From Candidatus Parcubacteria bacterium (lineage in GTDB: Bacteria > Patescibacteriota > Patescibacteriia > CAIXNZ01), in NCBI GenBank assembly GCA_026395685.1, contig JAPLYG010000007.1, positions 1-54,994 on the forward strand: a stretch of 54,994 nucleotides of DNA, read 5' to 3'. Of this stretch, positions 40,391 to 50,266 are shown in pieces (position 1 is the first letter of the stretch; the number at the start of each line of letters is the position of its first letter). Below the pieces are notes generated by a model that did not search any database, was not told the DNA's origin, and was given only the letters and a program-made list of their open reading frames with translations. A program made the translations under genes and the position numbers.

Positions 40391-41062
40391 TCAGATACCT
40401 TCAGGACGACAACATCTTCACAAAAGTACTGCTCCGCCCAAAGCGGCCTACGTCGGCTGCTAGGAGTCAGTAACTGACTGTTCTGGACATTGCCGGGGTG
40501 CGTTTGAAAGAAATATCGTTTTTACCCACGGCAATTGTTCGGACCAGTTTTTCCGAAAACCAAAGCGGGAGGGTATAAGATGCTGAGCCCGTTTGCATTC
40601 AAGACTAAACAGGGTTCCTGGTCCCCCTGCACAAAACCAGGCGCAAAGAGCTTCGCCCACTGAGCCATAATCAGCGGGCAACAGCAGAGCAGAGAGTTAA
40701 CGGGACAGCGTTCCCTTGCACGGCTTGCTCAAAAAACAGGGGATCTACGTTCGGGCTGTCCGAACAAATGACCCACGAAGTAAAAACGAGCAGCTGACTC
40801 CTTTTGTCCCGCATCGGTACCCCCGCCGACCAAAAAGGGGATTCGCGGAAACGCATGACGGAAGGAACGACCTTGTTCTCCGCCTGCGTTCCTCGATACC
40901 TGCTGACAAGCGCCGACATTTGTTCGGACCTTACCACGGCGCTTGTGCAGCGAGCCGTATGCCGGATGCGTTGGACCATCCTAAAAACCGGCCGAAAAAA
41001 AAGTGTCTGGGGTTTCCTCTGAACCCAAGCTTGCATGGCGCAGGCAGAAAAAACAGAGGCCT

Positions 41063-41106
41063 GGGCGGAAGCGATCGTCACCCGACGATGCGCTTCCGCC
41101 CTTTTT
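41063..41106 (+). terminator. Strong Rho-independent terminator
   Basis: GGGCGGAAGCGatcgtc-accc-gacgatgCGCTTCCGCCCTTTTT. Confidence 0.9.
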
Positions 41107-41150
41107 AAATTAATGCGAATAGTATTTAGATTGCCTTAATAAAATTATCA

Positions 41151-41272
41151 ATAAACAATTCTCAATCATCAAGCAATACCTAATACCAAAGACCTAATAA
41201 CCAAAACACATCTTTAATTTAGTATTTAAATGTTTTAATTTGTTTGGTTATTGAGAATTTATTATTTGATAT
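41151..41272. repeat. Dispersed intergenic palindromic repeat, family A
   Basis: caattctcaatcatcaagcaatacctaat…tttggttattgagaattt. Confidence 0.55.
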
Positions 41273-41274
41273 TA

Positions 41275-41362
41275 GAAAAAGCGGTCTGAGCTATCATACC
41301 GAGTGAAACGAGGGAAATGGATTCCTTGCTTCGCTCTGAATGACAACTAGACCGCTTTTTTT
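41275..41362. repeat. Terminator arms enclosing family D-like repeat
   Basis: aaaaaGCGGTCT…gcttcgctctgaatgacaactAGACCGCttttttt. Confidence 0.6.
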
Positions 41363-41378
41363 ATATGTGTGTAGTAGT

Positions 41379-41684
41379 TTATTCAGAAACTGCTGCTGGC
41401 GCGCTCTTGCCTTTTAAGGCGTCTTTTAAAGCTTTGCCTGATTTGAATTTGGGGATGACAACTTCAGGAATATCAATTTTTTCATTAGGCTTCTGAGGAT
41501 TTACACCTTTACGCGCATGTCTGACTTTAGCGGAAAATGTTCCAAATCCGGTTAAGACTACTTCCTCCTGTTTTTTTAGAGTTTCAGTAATAGTATCCAG
41601 GCTGGTTTCCAGAATTTCTTCCACTTGTTTCTTAGTCAAATTTGTTTTGGAGGCAACGGCCTCGATTAAAGCTGCTTTGTTCAT
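41379..41684 (-). CDS. HU family DNA-binding protein
   Basis: MNKAALIEAVASKTNLTKKQVEEIL…GFGTFSAKVRHARKGVNPQ. Confidence 0.95.
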   Translation of the reverse strand: MNKAALIEAVASKTNLTKKQVEEILETSLDTITETLKKQEEVVLTGFGTFSAKVRHARKGVNPQKPNEKIDIPEVVIPKFKSGKALKDALKGKSAPAAVSE

Positions 41685-41785
41685 ATTGGTTGATAATGTT
41701 AGATTAAGTTATATAAGATTATATTGGGTTTATGAGGTTAATTTTTAGCCAATATTACCTTAAATATATTATACACCCTGTAAAG

Positions 41786-42589
41786 CTAGATATCAACTTC
41801 TGTCCACACCCTTTCAACTTTGACGGTTTTTTGTGTTTTAGGGTTAATTTCCAGGTAGACACCGTTAATTTGGCAAGTTCCTGTTTCTGGAATTTCTCCC
41901 GGCTCATTAATTTGCGTTAAAAAGTTCTTAATTATAATTTTTTTATCCAGTCCGATTACTGAATCTTTCGCCCCGGTAAATCCCAGGTCAGTAATATAAG
42001 CAGTACCGTCGGGTAAGATTTGTTCATCGGCTGTTTGGACATGGGTATGGCTGCCGATTACGGCTGAAACCTTACCGTCAAGATAAAATCCCATGGCTCT
42101 TTTTTCACTTGTTGCTTCAGCATGAAAATCAACAATAATGGCTGAGGGCTTTTGTTTCTGGTATTTGGCTAAAATTCTTTCAACAGCATGGAAAGGGCAG
42201 TCAAAATCTTCTCTGAAAAAAACCCGGCCGACAATATTTACCAGCAGAATATTTTTGGTACCTAGGGTAATCATCTTTTCGCCGCTTCCCGGTGTGTTTT
42301 CCGGATAATTAGCCGGCCTGATAATCGGGCAGTCTTTTTTGCTCAAAAGAGTATATGCGTCTTTTTTGTCCCAGATGTGGTTGCCAGATGTAAAATAATC
42401 AATGCCCGCTTCAGTCATTTCTTTGACAGTAGTTTCAGTGATGCCCTTGCCATGTGATAAATTTTCACAATTGGCAAAAACTAAATCAGGCTCATATTGC
42501 TTTTTGAGCTTAGGCAATTCTTGGCAAATGGCTTTGCGGCCGATTCTGCCAAAAATGTCGCCGAGAAAAAGTATTTTAATGTTGGGCAT
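41786..42589 (-). CDS. YmdB-family metallophosphoesterase
   Basis: KILFLGDIFGRIGRKA…SGNHIWDKK…VDFHAEATSEKRAMG…GSHTHVQTADE. Confidence 0.93.
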   Translation of the reverse strand: MPNIKILFLGDIFGRIGRKAICQELPKLKKQYEPDLVFANCENLSHGKGITETTVKEMTEAGIDYFTSGNHIWDKKDAYTLLSKKDCPIIRPANYPENTPGSGEKMITLGTKNILLVNIVGRVFFREDFDCPFHAVERILAKYQKQKPSAIIVDFHAEATSEKRAMGFYLDGKVSAVIGSHTHVQTADEQILPDGTAYITDLGFTGAKDSVIGLDKKIIIKNFLTQINEPGEIPETGTCQINGVYLEINPKTQKTVKVERVWTEVDI

Positions 42590-42686
42590 ATATTATTCGT
42601 TATTGGTTATTCGGTATCGTTTGGCGTTACGTTTTTCGATATACGATTAACAAAACTAATATCGACACCGAATTACGAGAAACCAT

Positions 42687-44210
42687 TTAGCGGGCGTACT
42701 CCGTTACGCGCATTTCCCTGATGACATTAACTTTAATTTCACCGGGGTATTTGAGTTCCTCTTCAATTTTGTGAGCAATGTTTTGCGCCAGCTTAACTGC
42801 TTCCAAATCATCAATTTGATCGGGGAAAACAAAGACGCGGATTTCTCGGCCTGCTTGAATTGCATAAGTGCGCTGTACTCCGCTGAAGGAATTAGCCACA
42901 TTTTCTAATTCTTCCAAACGTTGCAGATAGCGTTCATAGGTATCTTTACGCGCGCCCGGACGAGCACCGGAAATAGCATCAGCCACTTTGACTATGATGC
43001 CTTCCAGTGTTTTTGGCATGTCTTCATGATGAGCGATGCACATATAGGAAATTTCTTCCGGCATATTGAATTTTTTCATGATATCATAGCCGATTTCCGG
43101 ATGGCCGCCTTTGACTTCATGATCCACAGCTTTGCCGATATCATGAAATAAGCCGCCCTTTTTACAGACAGTTACGTCTGCTTTTAATTCTTCAGCTAAA
43201 AGTCCTGCTAAGTGGGCGACTTCCAATGAATGCAATAATACATTATGTCCATAGCTTGTTCTGAATTTTAAACGGCCTAAAATTTGAGAAAGTTTAGGTT
43301 CAATGCCGGTAATGCCCATCTCATAAAGAGCATCTTCGCCGGCTTTTTTAATTTCAACGGCAATTTCTTTTTTGGCGGTTTCAATCGCTTCTTCAATTCT
43401 GGTAGGATGAATGCGTCCGTCAAGAATTAAAGCTTGTAAAGCGCGTTTAGCTACTTGGCGCCTGATCGGAGAAAATCCGGAGATGGTGATTGCCATCGGA
43501 GTATCATCAACTACAATTTCAACTCCGGTTAATTGTTCGATTGAGCGGATATTGCGTCCTTCGCGTCCGATAATCCTGCCTTTCATTTCATCACTGGGTA
43601 AATCAACCGTAGAAGTGGTGATTTCTTGGGCATGGGAAATTGAACAGCGCTGAATGGCTAAGGCTAAAACATCTCGGGCTTTGGCATCAAGCTCTTCCTG
43701 TCCCTCCACTTGAACTTTTTTAAAGCGGGCGATAATGTCTTCTTTGATTGTTTTTTCCGTGTTATCCAAAAGAACCTTGACTGCTTCCTCTTTTGTCATT
43801 TTGGCAATTTTTTCCAGTTTTTCAAACTGTTCTTCTTTGATCTTATTTATTTTTTCTTTTACATCTTCGATTTCCTTGGCACGGTCAAGCAGTCTCTGCT
43901 GCTTGTTTTCCAGATCCAGTAACTTTTGGTCAAAGATACTTTCTCTTTTTTCCAGTCTTTGCTGTAAATAAGTAAGATCCTTGCGTCTCAGCTGTTCGTC
44001 TTTTTTTGCATCATCGATAATTTTTATAGCCCTGTCTTTGGCCTGAAGTAGAAATTCTTTTTGTTTGTTTTTTGCTTCTGTGATTAAACTTTCTGCCTTG
44101 GCTTCAGCTCCCTGAACTTCTTTTTTGGCAAGATAGCGTCTTACAAAATATCCCAGGATAAATGCAAAAAGAGCCGCTAAAGCAGAAATTAAAAAATAGA
44201 TAATGTCCAT
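42687..44210 (-). CDS. rny: Ribonuclease Y
   Basis: N-terminal TM, coiled coil, KH (MKGRIIGREGRNIRSIEQLTGVE), HD (GLFHDIGKAVDHEV). Confidence 0.97.
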   Translation of the reverse strand: MDIIYFLISALAALFAFILGYFVRRYLAKKEVQGAEAKAESLITEAKNKQKEFLLQAKDRAIKIIDDAKKDEQLRRKDLTYLQQRLEKRESIFDQKLLDLENKQQRLLDRAKEIEDVKEKINKIKEEQFEKLEKIAKMTKEEAVKVLLDNTEKTIKEDIIARFKKVQVEGQEELDAKARDVLALAIQRCSISHAQEITTSTVDLPSDEMKGRIIGREGRNIRSIEQLTGVEIVVDDTPMAITISGFSPIRRQVAKRALQALILDGRIHPTRIEEAIETAKKEIAVEIKKAGEDALYEMGITGIEPKLSQILGRLKFRTSYGHNVLLHSLEVAHLAGLLAEELKADVTVCKKGGLFHDIGKAVDHEVKGGHPEIGYDIMKKFNMPEEISYMCIAHHEDMPKTLEGIIVKVADAISGARPGARKDTYERYLQRLEELENVANSFSGVQRTYAIQAGREIRVFVFPDQIDDLEAVKLAQNIAHKIEEELKYPGEIKVNVIREMRVTEYAR

Positions 44211-44530
44211 ATTTTTCCTATTCAGAAATAGAGTTTGAGATCAATAAAAGAACTAGCGCGATAGCCCGACAGCTGCGCTCGGAAGTGAAAAAGCTTGTTG
44301 TGTTTTATATGAGTTCATGAATAAAAGTTGGCGTTAAGTAGTTTGTCGAGGCTAAAACTAGTTGAATTATCCTAAAAACCCTATTCGGTTATTTATTAGG
44401 TATATTAAGCTTAACATGGAATGCGTTTTTTGGCAAGCTTAAGGCATAAATTGACTTTTTATCGATAATTACGTATATTTATATATGTAAAGGATGTAAG
44501 GTCCTTATTTTTAAATTAGTGTATAGGTTA

Positions 44531-44620
44531 AGGTTATGATGCTAGTAGGTGTATGGTGCATAGGTTAAGTGAATAAAAAAACTTAACCAAAACACTCGGC
44601 ACTTACCAGCATCATAACCT
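44531..44620. repeat. Large perfect-armed inverted repeat in infB leader
   Basis: AGGTTATGATGCT…AGCATCATAACCT and GGTTAAGT…ACTTAACC. Confidence 0.75.
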
Positions 44621-44637
44621 ATTCACTTTTCACCATT

Positions 44638-46635
44638 ATGAATGTTACCGAATTAGCGCGAAAACTTAAAGTCAACACTACAGAGCTTTTAGATATATTG
44701 CCTGAGTTTGGTTTTGATATTGGCAAAAGAGCGATTAAAGTAGATGAAAAAGTTGCCCAGAAAATAATTGCCTTAGGCTCGCAGTTAACGGACAAAATTT
44801 TGGCTAGGCAAAAGGAGCTCCAATTTGGTCCGGAAAAAGTAAATATTGCGGCAATTGAAACAACTCAGCCCAAAGAAATAAAAATTCCGGGAGCTATAAC
44901 TGTCCGTGAATTTGCTCAAGTGGTTAATAAGCCGGTCAGTGAAATAATCAAAGAATTAATGAAAAATGGCGTGCTGGCTTCTTTAAATGAAAGAATTGAT
45001 TTTGAAACAGCAGCCATTATTGCTGATGAATTAGGTATAAAGATTGTTCAATCAGATGAAGATGGCGAGCAGCTTGCAGATTTGGGCCAAAAAGTTAAAG
45101 ATGTCTTAGCCCAGGAAAAGAAGAAAGACTTGCTGGAAAGGCCGCCTGTTGTTGTGGTTATGGGCCATGTTGATCATGGGAAAACAAGGTTATTGGATAC
45201 AATCAGGAAAACTAATGTGCTTGAAACTGAATCCGGAGGCATTACCCAGCACATCGGCGCTTATCAGGTGACAAAAAAGGGCAAGGTAATAACTTTTATT
45301 GATACGCCAGGCCATGAAGCTTTTACTGCAATGCGTGCCAGAGGCGCCAAAGTAGCTGATATTGCGATTTTAGTTGTGGCGGCCAATGATAGCGTTAAAC
45401 CCCAGACTTTAGAGGCGATAAAGATAATACAGCAGTCTCAAATTCCCATGATTGTCGCGATAAATAAAATTGATTTGCCTGAAGCAGACATTGAAAAAGT
45501 AAAAAAAGATTTAAGCTCATTGAATTTGATTCCGGAAGACTGGGGCGGGAAAACCATTTGCCAGCCGATTTCGGCCAAAGGAAATATCGGCATTGATGAC
45601 CTTTTGGACACGGTCTTACTGGTGACTGAAATGGAAAAGGATAAAATCGTAGCTAATCCTGACGGGGTGGCCATCGGCACGATAATCGAAGCCCATGTTG
45701 ATAAAGGTGAAGGCCCGGTAGCTACTGTTTTGGTGCAAAACGGAAGTTTGAAGCTCGGCGACAACTTATGTATAAATAATGTTTTTTTTGGTAAAGCCAG
45801 AGCGTTGAAGGATTTTCAGAATTTGGAAGTGAAAACAGCTGTGCCTGCAATGCCGGTTAAAATTATTGGCCTGAAATATGCTCCCAAGGTCGGTGATCTG
45901 GTTGAAGTTTCAGAAGAAGTTGATCGCAAACAGAAAAAAGTTAAAGAGCATGAATTAAAAAGAGAAAGCCAGCTGTCAGCAAAAACTTTGCATCAAAGCG
46001 AAGAAGCCGGCGATGAAAATATTAAAAAATTCAATCTGGTTATCAGGACAGATGTGCTCGGTTCTTTGGAGGCAATTACCGAATCTTTAGAAAAAATAAA
46101 TTCATCCGAAATTAAGGCTGATATAATTGCCAAAGGACTAGGCAATATCACTGATTCTGATATTGATTTGGCCTTGTCCAGTAATGCTATGGTTATCGGC
46201 TTTAAAGTTAAGCCGACAGCAACCGCGGCAAATTTAGCGAGAGATAAGAAGATTGAAATAAAATATTATGATATAATTTATAAGTTATTGGAAGAAGTAA
46301 AGGCCAGAATGTCTGCCCTGCTGGAGCCGGAAATAATCAAGAAAGTGTTTGGCAAGGGAGAAGTCCTGGCAATTTTTAAGGCCGAGACTAAACGTATGAT
46401 TATCGGCATTAAAGTAACCGAGGGAAAAGTTACTAAGGGGTTGCATGTGAATATTTACCGCAAAAAAGATTTAGTGGGAAACGGTGAAGTTGAAGAAGTT
46501 CAAATCGGCAAAGAAAGAGTATCCGAAGTGGTGATTGACCAAGATTGCGGCGTAAGTATAATTTGTAAAGTAGAAATTAATAAAGGAGACCATCTGGAGT
46601 TTTTTCAGGAAGAAAAAATTATAAAAAAATTATAA
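44638..46635 (+). CDS. infB: Translation initiation factor IF-2
   Basis: [23 protein letters not shown]…[18 protein letters not shown]…NKIDLP. Confidence 0.97.
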   Translation: MNVTELARKLKVNTTELLDILPEFGFDIGKRAIKVDEKVAQKIIALGSQLTDKILARQKELQFGPEKVNIAAIETTQPKEIKIPGAITVREFAQVVNKPVSEIIKELMKNGVLASLNERIDFETAAIIADELGIKIVQSDEDGEQLADLGQKVKDVLAQEKKKDLLERPPVVVVMGHVDHGKTRLLDTIRKTNVLETESGGITQHIGAYQVTKKGKVITFIDTPGHEAFTAMRARGAKVADIAILVVAANDSVKPQTLEAIKIIQQSQIPMIVAINKIDLPEADIEKVKKDLSSLNLIPEDWGGKTICQPISAKGNIGIDDLLDTVLLVTEMEKDKIVANPDGVAIGTIIEAHVDKGEGPVATVLVQNGSLKLGDNLCINNVFFGKARALKDFQNLEVKTAVPAMPVKIIGLKYAPKVGDLVEVSEEVDRKQKKVKEHELKRESQLSAKTLHQSEEAGDENIKKFNLVIRTDVLGSLEAITESLEKINSSEIKADIIAKGLGNITDSDIDLALSSNAMVIGFKVKPTATAANLARDKKIEIKYYDIIYKLLEEVKARMSALLEPEIIKKVFGKGEVLAIFKAETKRMIIGIKVTEGKVTKGLHVNIYRKKDLVGNGEVEEVQIGKERVSEVVIDQDCGVSIICKVEINKGDHLEFFQEEKIIKKL

Positions 46636-46687
46636 AAGAAAAAGGCGACCTAAAGTGGCCGCCTTGTCAGCTGTTTTTTTGAGCTTC

Positions 46688-46939
46688 TTAGAGCTTCTGC
46701 CCCTTGATTGCCGCTACTGCCCAGCGCCCGATCCCGTAGATTAGCGCCAACGGCGATAACGCGACGATAATCACGACACCTATCAACAGGGGAACATATA
46801 CACAGGTCTTGAGCAGGTCGGAGAAGACTCCGAGATCGAAGAAGAGGCAGTGCAATAAAGCGAACGTGCAGTAAAGAATAAACAAACCGAAGACGATCAT
46901 GATGATTGTGGCCAATGTTTTTCTATCCTTAGTATTCAT
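46688..46939 (-). CDS. Small two-TM membrane protein
   Basis: Two hydrophobic segments; SD aaaaggagaaaaaagATG. Confidence 0.65.
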   Translation of the reverse strand: MNTKDRKTLATIIMIVFGLFILYCTFALLHCLFFDLGVFSDLLKTCVYVPLLIGVVIIVALSPLALIYGIGRWAVAAIKGQKL

Positions 46940-47007
46940 CTTTTTTCTCCTTTTTGGGGGGTATGTGTAAGGGTGAAAAAGGACTATCTTAATTTAGCCA
47001 TTATTTC

Positions 47008-47036
47008 ATTATAGCATATTTAACTAATTTTGTCAA
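47008..47036 (-). promoter_or_regulatory. Consensus sigma70 promoter
   Basis: Minus strand TTGACA-17-TATAAT with TGC extended -10. Confidence 0.8.
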
Positions 47037-47060
47037 TATTTAACAATTTAATTTGAATAT

Positions 47061-47387
47061 ATGGAAATTAAGCTAACTACAGCAAATTATAATGAGGAAG
47101 TATTAACAAGCTCAGGTTTGATATTAGTTGATTTTTGGGCTGAATGGTGTGGTCCTTGTAAAATGATGGGGCCTGTTTTAGAAGAATTAGCCAAAGAATT
47201 TGAAGCAGCAGGCAGTTTAATAAAAATCGGTAAATGTAATGTTGATGAAAATCCGGATTTAGCTCAGAAGTACGAGGTCATGTCGATACCGGCTTTTAAA
47301 GTTTTCAAAAACGGCAATATTGTGGATGAATGGGTGGGCGCCCAGCCAAAGGAGGCGATAAAACAAAGATTGGAGAAACTAATATAA
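47061..47387 (+). CDS. trxA: Thioredoxin
   Basis: VDFWAEWCGPCKMMGPVLEELA. Confidence 0.96.
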   Translation: MEIKLTTANYNEEVLTSSGLILVDFWAEWCGPCKMMGPVLEELAKEFEAAGSLIKIGKCNVDENPDLAQKYEVMSIPAFKVFKNGNIVDEWVGAQPKEAIKQRLEKLI

Positions 47388-47482
47388 TTTAAAGTCTAAG
47401 GGCTAAAGACTAAAGGCTAAATTTAGGAAATAGTTATTCAATATTTTAGACTTTAGACTTTCTACTTTAGACTTATACTTTT

Positions 47483-48442
47483 ATGCCAGACAACATTTAC
47501 GATCTCATAATCATTGGCGGCGGGCCGGCCGGCTTGACTGCGGGCATTTATGCTTCTCGCCGCAATTTGAAAAATTTAATAATTACCAAAGATATCGGCG
47601 GACAGGCCAGTACTACTAATCACGTTGAAAATTATCCTGGCTATGACAAAGTCGGTGGTTTTGAATTAATGCAGAAATTCCAAAAGCAGGCTGAAAATTT
47701 TGGCAGTCAGTTTAAATATGAAGAAGTTGAACATATCAGCAAGGAAAATGACCAGTATAAAATAAAAACATTTTCCGGCAATGAATATCAGGCATTGGCT
47801 TTGATTTTAACTTTTGGCAAGACCCCCAGTAATTTAAATGTTCCCGGTGAAAAAGAATTCACTGGCAAGGGCGTGGCTTATTGCGCGACCTGCGACGGGC
47901 CTTTATATAAAAATAAAACAGTAGCGGTTGTCGGCGGCGGCAATGCAGCTTTGGAGTCAGCGGATTATTTGTCCCAGATTTGTAAAAAAGTTTATTTGAT
48001 TCACCGTCGCAATGAATTTCGCGGGGAAGAAATTATGATTCAAAGAGTAAAGGCTATAAAAAATGTTGAAATTCTTTTGGAAAAAACAGTAGTTAAAATA
48101 TTAGGAGATAAATTTGTCAAAGCTGTGGAAATTGAAGATGTAAATTCTAAAGCTAAACAGGAAATTGTCCTGGACGGAGTATTTATTGAAATTGGACATT
48201 CAGTCAATGCCGCTCCGATTAAAGAAATTGTTAAAGTAAATGAAAATAATGAAATTATTGTTGATATGGAAGGCCAGACCAGTGATGCCGGAATTTTTGC
48301 AGCCGGCGATGTTACCAATAGTAAATATAAGCAGATTGTAATCTCCGCAGGTGAGGGCGCAAAGGCAGCTTTGTCAGCATATAAATATGTTTCTCAAATA
48401 AAAGGATTAAAAGGGCCTGTTTTTGACTGGGGTAAAAAGTGA
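47483..48442 (+). CDS. trxB: Thioredoxin-disulfide reductase
   Basis: IIGGGPAGLTAGIYASR, CATCDGP, AAGDVTNSKYKQIVISAGEGAKAALSAY. Confidence 0.96.
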   Translation: MPDNIYDLIIIGGGPAGLTAGIYASRRNLKNLIITKDIGGQASTTNHVENYPGYDKVGGFELMQKFQKQAENFGSQFKYEEVEHISKENDQYKIKTFSGNEYQALALILTFGKTPSNLNVPGEKEFTGKGVAYCATCDGPLYKNKTVAVVGGGNAALESADYLSQICKKVYLIHRRNEFRGEEIMIQRVKAIKNVEILLEKTVVKILGDKFVKAVEIEDVNSKAKQEIVLDGVFIEIGHSVNAAPIKEIVKVNENNEIIVDMEGQTSDAGIFAAGDVTNSKYKQIVISAGEGAKAALSAYKYVSQIKGLKGPVFDWGKK

Positions 48443-48452
48443 AGCTGAACGG

Positions 48453-48609
48453 TAAAAACGCTCTTTGTCATTCTGAATAAAATGAAAAAATCTGTGAAGT
48501 CACAGATCCTTCAGTTCGACTACGCTCACTGTAAACTCAAGCCAAAGTACTGAGCTTGCCGAAGTATCAGGATGACAGTGACCCGACAAAGGGCGTTTTC
48601 GCCTTTTTT
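48453..48609. repeat. Terminator arms enclosing family D repeat
   Basis: aaaaacGCtCTTTGTCattctgaa…ggatgacagtgacccGACAAAGgGCgtttt. Confidence 0.6.
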
Positions 48610-48647
48610 ATTTTTTTTATAAAATTTGCTAAGATATAAGCTGATAT

Positions 48648-49052
48648 ATGAAAGATGAAGAATTACAAGAATTTATTGATAAAAATTTTATTTATGCGAT
48701 TGTCGGCGCCACTATAAACCAAGAGAAATACGGATACAAGGTTTTGGTTGATTTGAAGAGAAAAGGCTATAATGTCGTGCCGATCAATCCTAAATATGGT
48801 GAAGTTGCAGGTTTAACCTGCTATCCTGATTTGATTGTTATGGATGAGCGGCCAGATGTCGTTGTTTTGATTGTCGGCGAGGAAAATGCCAAAAAGGCAG
48901 TGCAGGCGTGTATTGATTTAAATTTAAATAAAATTTGGTTTCAGCCCGGTTCTGAATATGGCGAGGCCGTAAAACTTGCCAGCTCAGCCGGTTTTGATAT
49001 AGTCATAGGTAAGTGTATTATGCAGGAAACTGCTCAAGTTCAGAGCAACTAA
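48648..49052 (+). CDS. CoA-binding domain protein (YccU-like)
   Basis: YAIVGATINQEKYGYKVLVDLKRKGYNVVPINPKYGEVAGLTCYPDL. Confidence 0.88.
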   Translation: MKDEELQEFIDKNFIYAIVGATINQEKYGYKVLVDLKRKGYNVVPINPKYGEVAGLTCYPDLIVMDERPDVVVLIVGEENAKKAVQACIDLNLNKIWFQPGSEYGEAVKLASSAGFDIVIGKCIMQETAQVQSN

Positions 49053-49068
49053 CCAAAGGAGGCAAAAC

Positions 49069-49602
49069 GTGTTATTGAAAGGGATTCCTTTTTTAAGGCA
49101 AGAGCAAATCGTCTTTCCTGAAGGCACTTTGAGTCTGGAACAAAGCAGGCTCCTGGATCTGCAAAAATTGTTGGAGCAGGAAGGATTTATTGATCCTGAA
49201 TTGCCGCTTTTGGCCAATCATCGCTGCTTTAATCATCTCAAAGGTAAAATACTGGCGCTGTTTGCCCCTGGAACAAAACTTCAGCCTGAGTCGGAAATTC
49301 TGGCGCTTGATTATCTTTTGGGTGACAACTTGTTCTTATCCAGATTCCTCTCCTTTTATCATCGTACTTTTGAATCCGTCCCCAGAATTTTGCTGGAGGG
49401 TGATAAATTTGTAGCCATTTTAGGCTTGAATTTACAGCTGACCTGTGAAAAAGGTCAAAGTTCGGTGGAAAGCCTAAGTTTTGTCAGCAGTAAGCATATC
49501 ACGGTCTGTTCTTGCGACATTTGTGAAACCGTGCGCATGTTGCTTGGCTACCAAAAACAAGGGCATGATTTGGATAAAGGGAAAAACGTATTTGTTCATT
49601 AA
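49069..49602 (+). CDS. Hypothetical protein, 177 aa (GTG start)
   Basis: SD aaaggaggcaaaacGTG; terminator CCCGCTatcactAGCGGGTTTTTTT downstream. Confidence 0.65.
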   Translation: MLLKGIPFLRQEQIVFPEGTLSLEQSRLLDLQKLLEQEGFIDPELPLLANHRCFNHLKGKILALFAPGTKLQPESEILALDYLLGDNLFLSRFLSFYHRTFESVPRILLEGDKFVAILGLNLQLTCEKGQSSVESLSFVSSKHITVCSCDICETVRMLLGYQKQGHDLDKGKNVFVH

Positions 49603-49748
49603 CTTCCAGCCCCGCTATCACTAGCGGGTTTTTTTATCCTTGCGCTAAACTCTGTCCTTAAAAGCCGACTAGTCGGGCGGATTTTCATCATTTGACTTGA
49701 ATTTATAATTAAGATAAAATTAAGGTGTTATTAAAATCACCTAAATTT

Positions 49749-49994
49749 ATGCTTACTCAAGAAGACATCCAAAAATTAATGGAAGCTTTTGCAACTAAGG
49801 ATGAAATTAAAGAGTTGATTACCCCCTTAACCACTAAGGAGGATTTTTCTGATTTACAGACGGCTGTTGATTCTTATGCCAAAAAAGCCGATACATACTT
49901 TCAGGAAATGGTTATGATGAATCAAAAGCTAAATCGCCACGAAAAGTGGTTTCATATGATCGCTGATAAGCTTGATATTAAGCTGGAATATTAA
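49749..49994 (+). CDS. Small coiled-coil hypothetical protein
   Basis: MLTQEDIQKLMEAFATKDEIKEL…; ATG 49749 preferred over the track start. Confidence 0.6.
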   Translation: MLTQEDIQKLMEAFATKDEIKELITPLTTKEDFSDLQTAVDSYAKKADTYFQEMVMMNQKLNRHEKWFHMIADKLDIKLEY

Positions 49995-50135
49995 GTTATT
50001 TTTTATAATTATTGGGCAGGGATTCTTTGCGGAGTTTCTGTTTTTTGTTTTATAGGCAGAATTCTTTAAGGCTTAGCCTTAAAGTAAAATTTCGCTGATT
50101 TCAGCGTAAAATAATTAAAATTTAAGTGCCAGCTA

Positions 50136-50164
50136 TTGACTATTATTGCAAAATATGTTAATTT
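50136..50164 (+). promoter_or_regulatory. Promoter of DGR target gene
   Basis: TTGACT-17-TAATTT. Confidence 0.5.
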
Positions 50165-50266
50165 TTAGGCGGTTTCGAACCTTAGGAATTCCCCTTTGAG
50201 GGTAAATAATCCGGTCATGCGACCGGACATAAAGCCGGCGGGCTAAAAACGCAAAGGAGGTTTGTC

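Larger units (their letters stand above)
39621..41106 (+). ncRNA. Candidate ~1.5-kb structured transcript (possible long ncRNA and/or micro-ORF operon)
   Basis: Near-consensus promoter at 5', strong terminator at 3', GC-rich in an AT-rich genome, many stems (e.g. CCTCATCcAAGAACG/CGTTCTTaGATGAGG; TCGCGGCAGA-GAAA-TCTGCTGCGA), no long SD-linked ORF. Confidence 0.4.

Noticed and set aside
40946-40985. GAGCCGTATGC string resembling start of group II intron domain V
   Set aside because: The expected GAAA/…GTACGGTTC partner strand is absent; the only RT in the window is of DGR type
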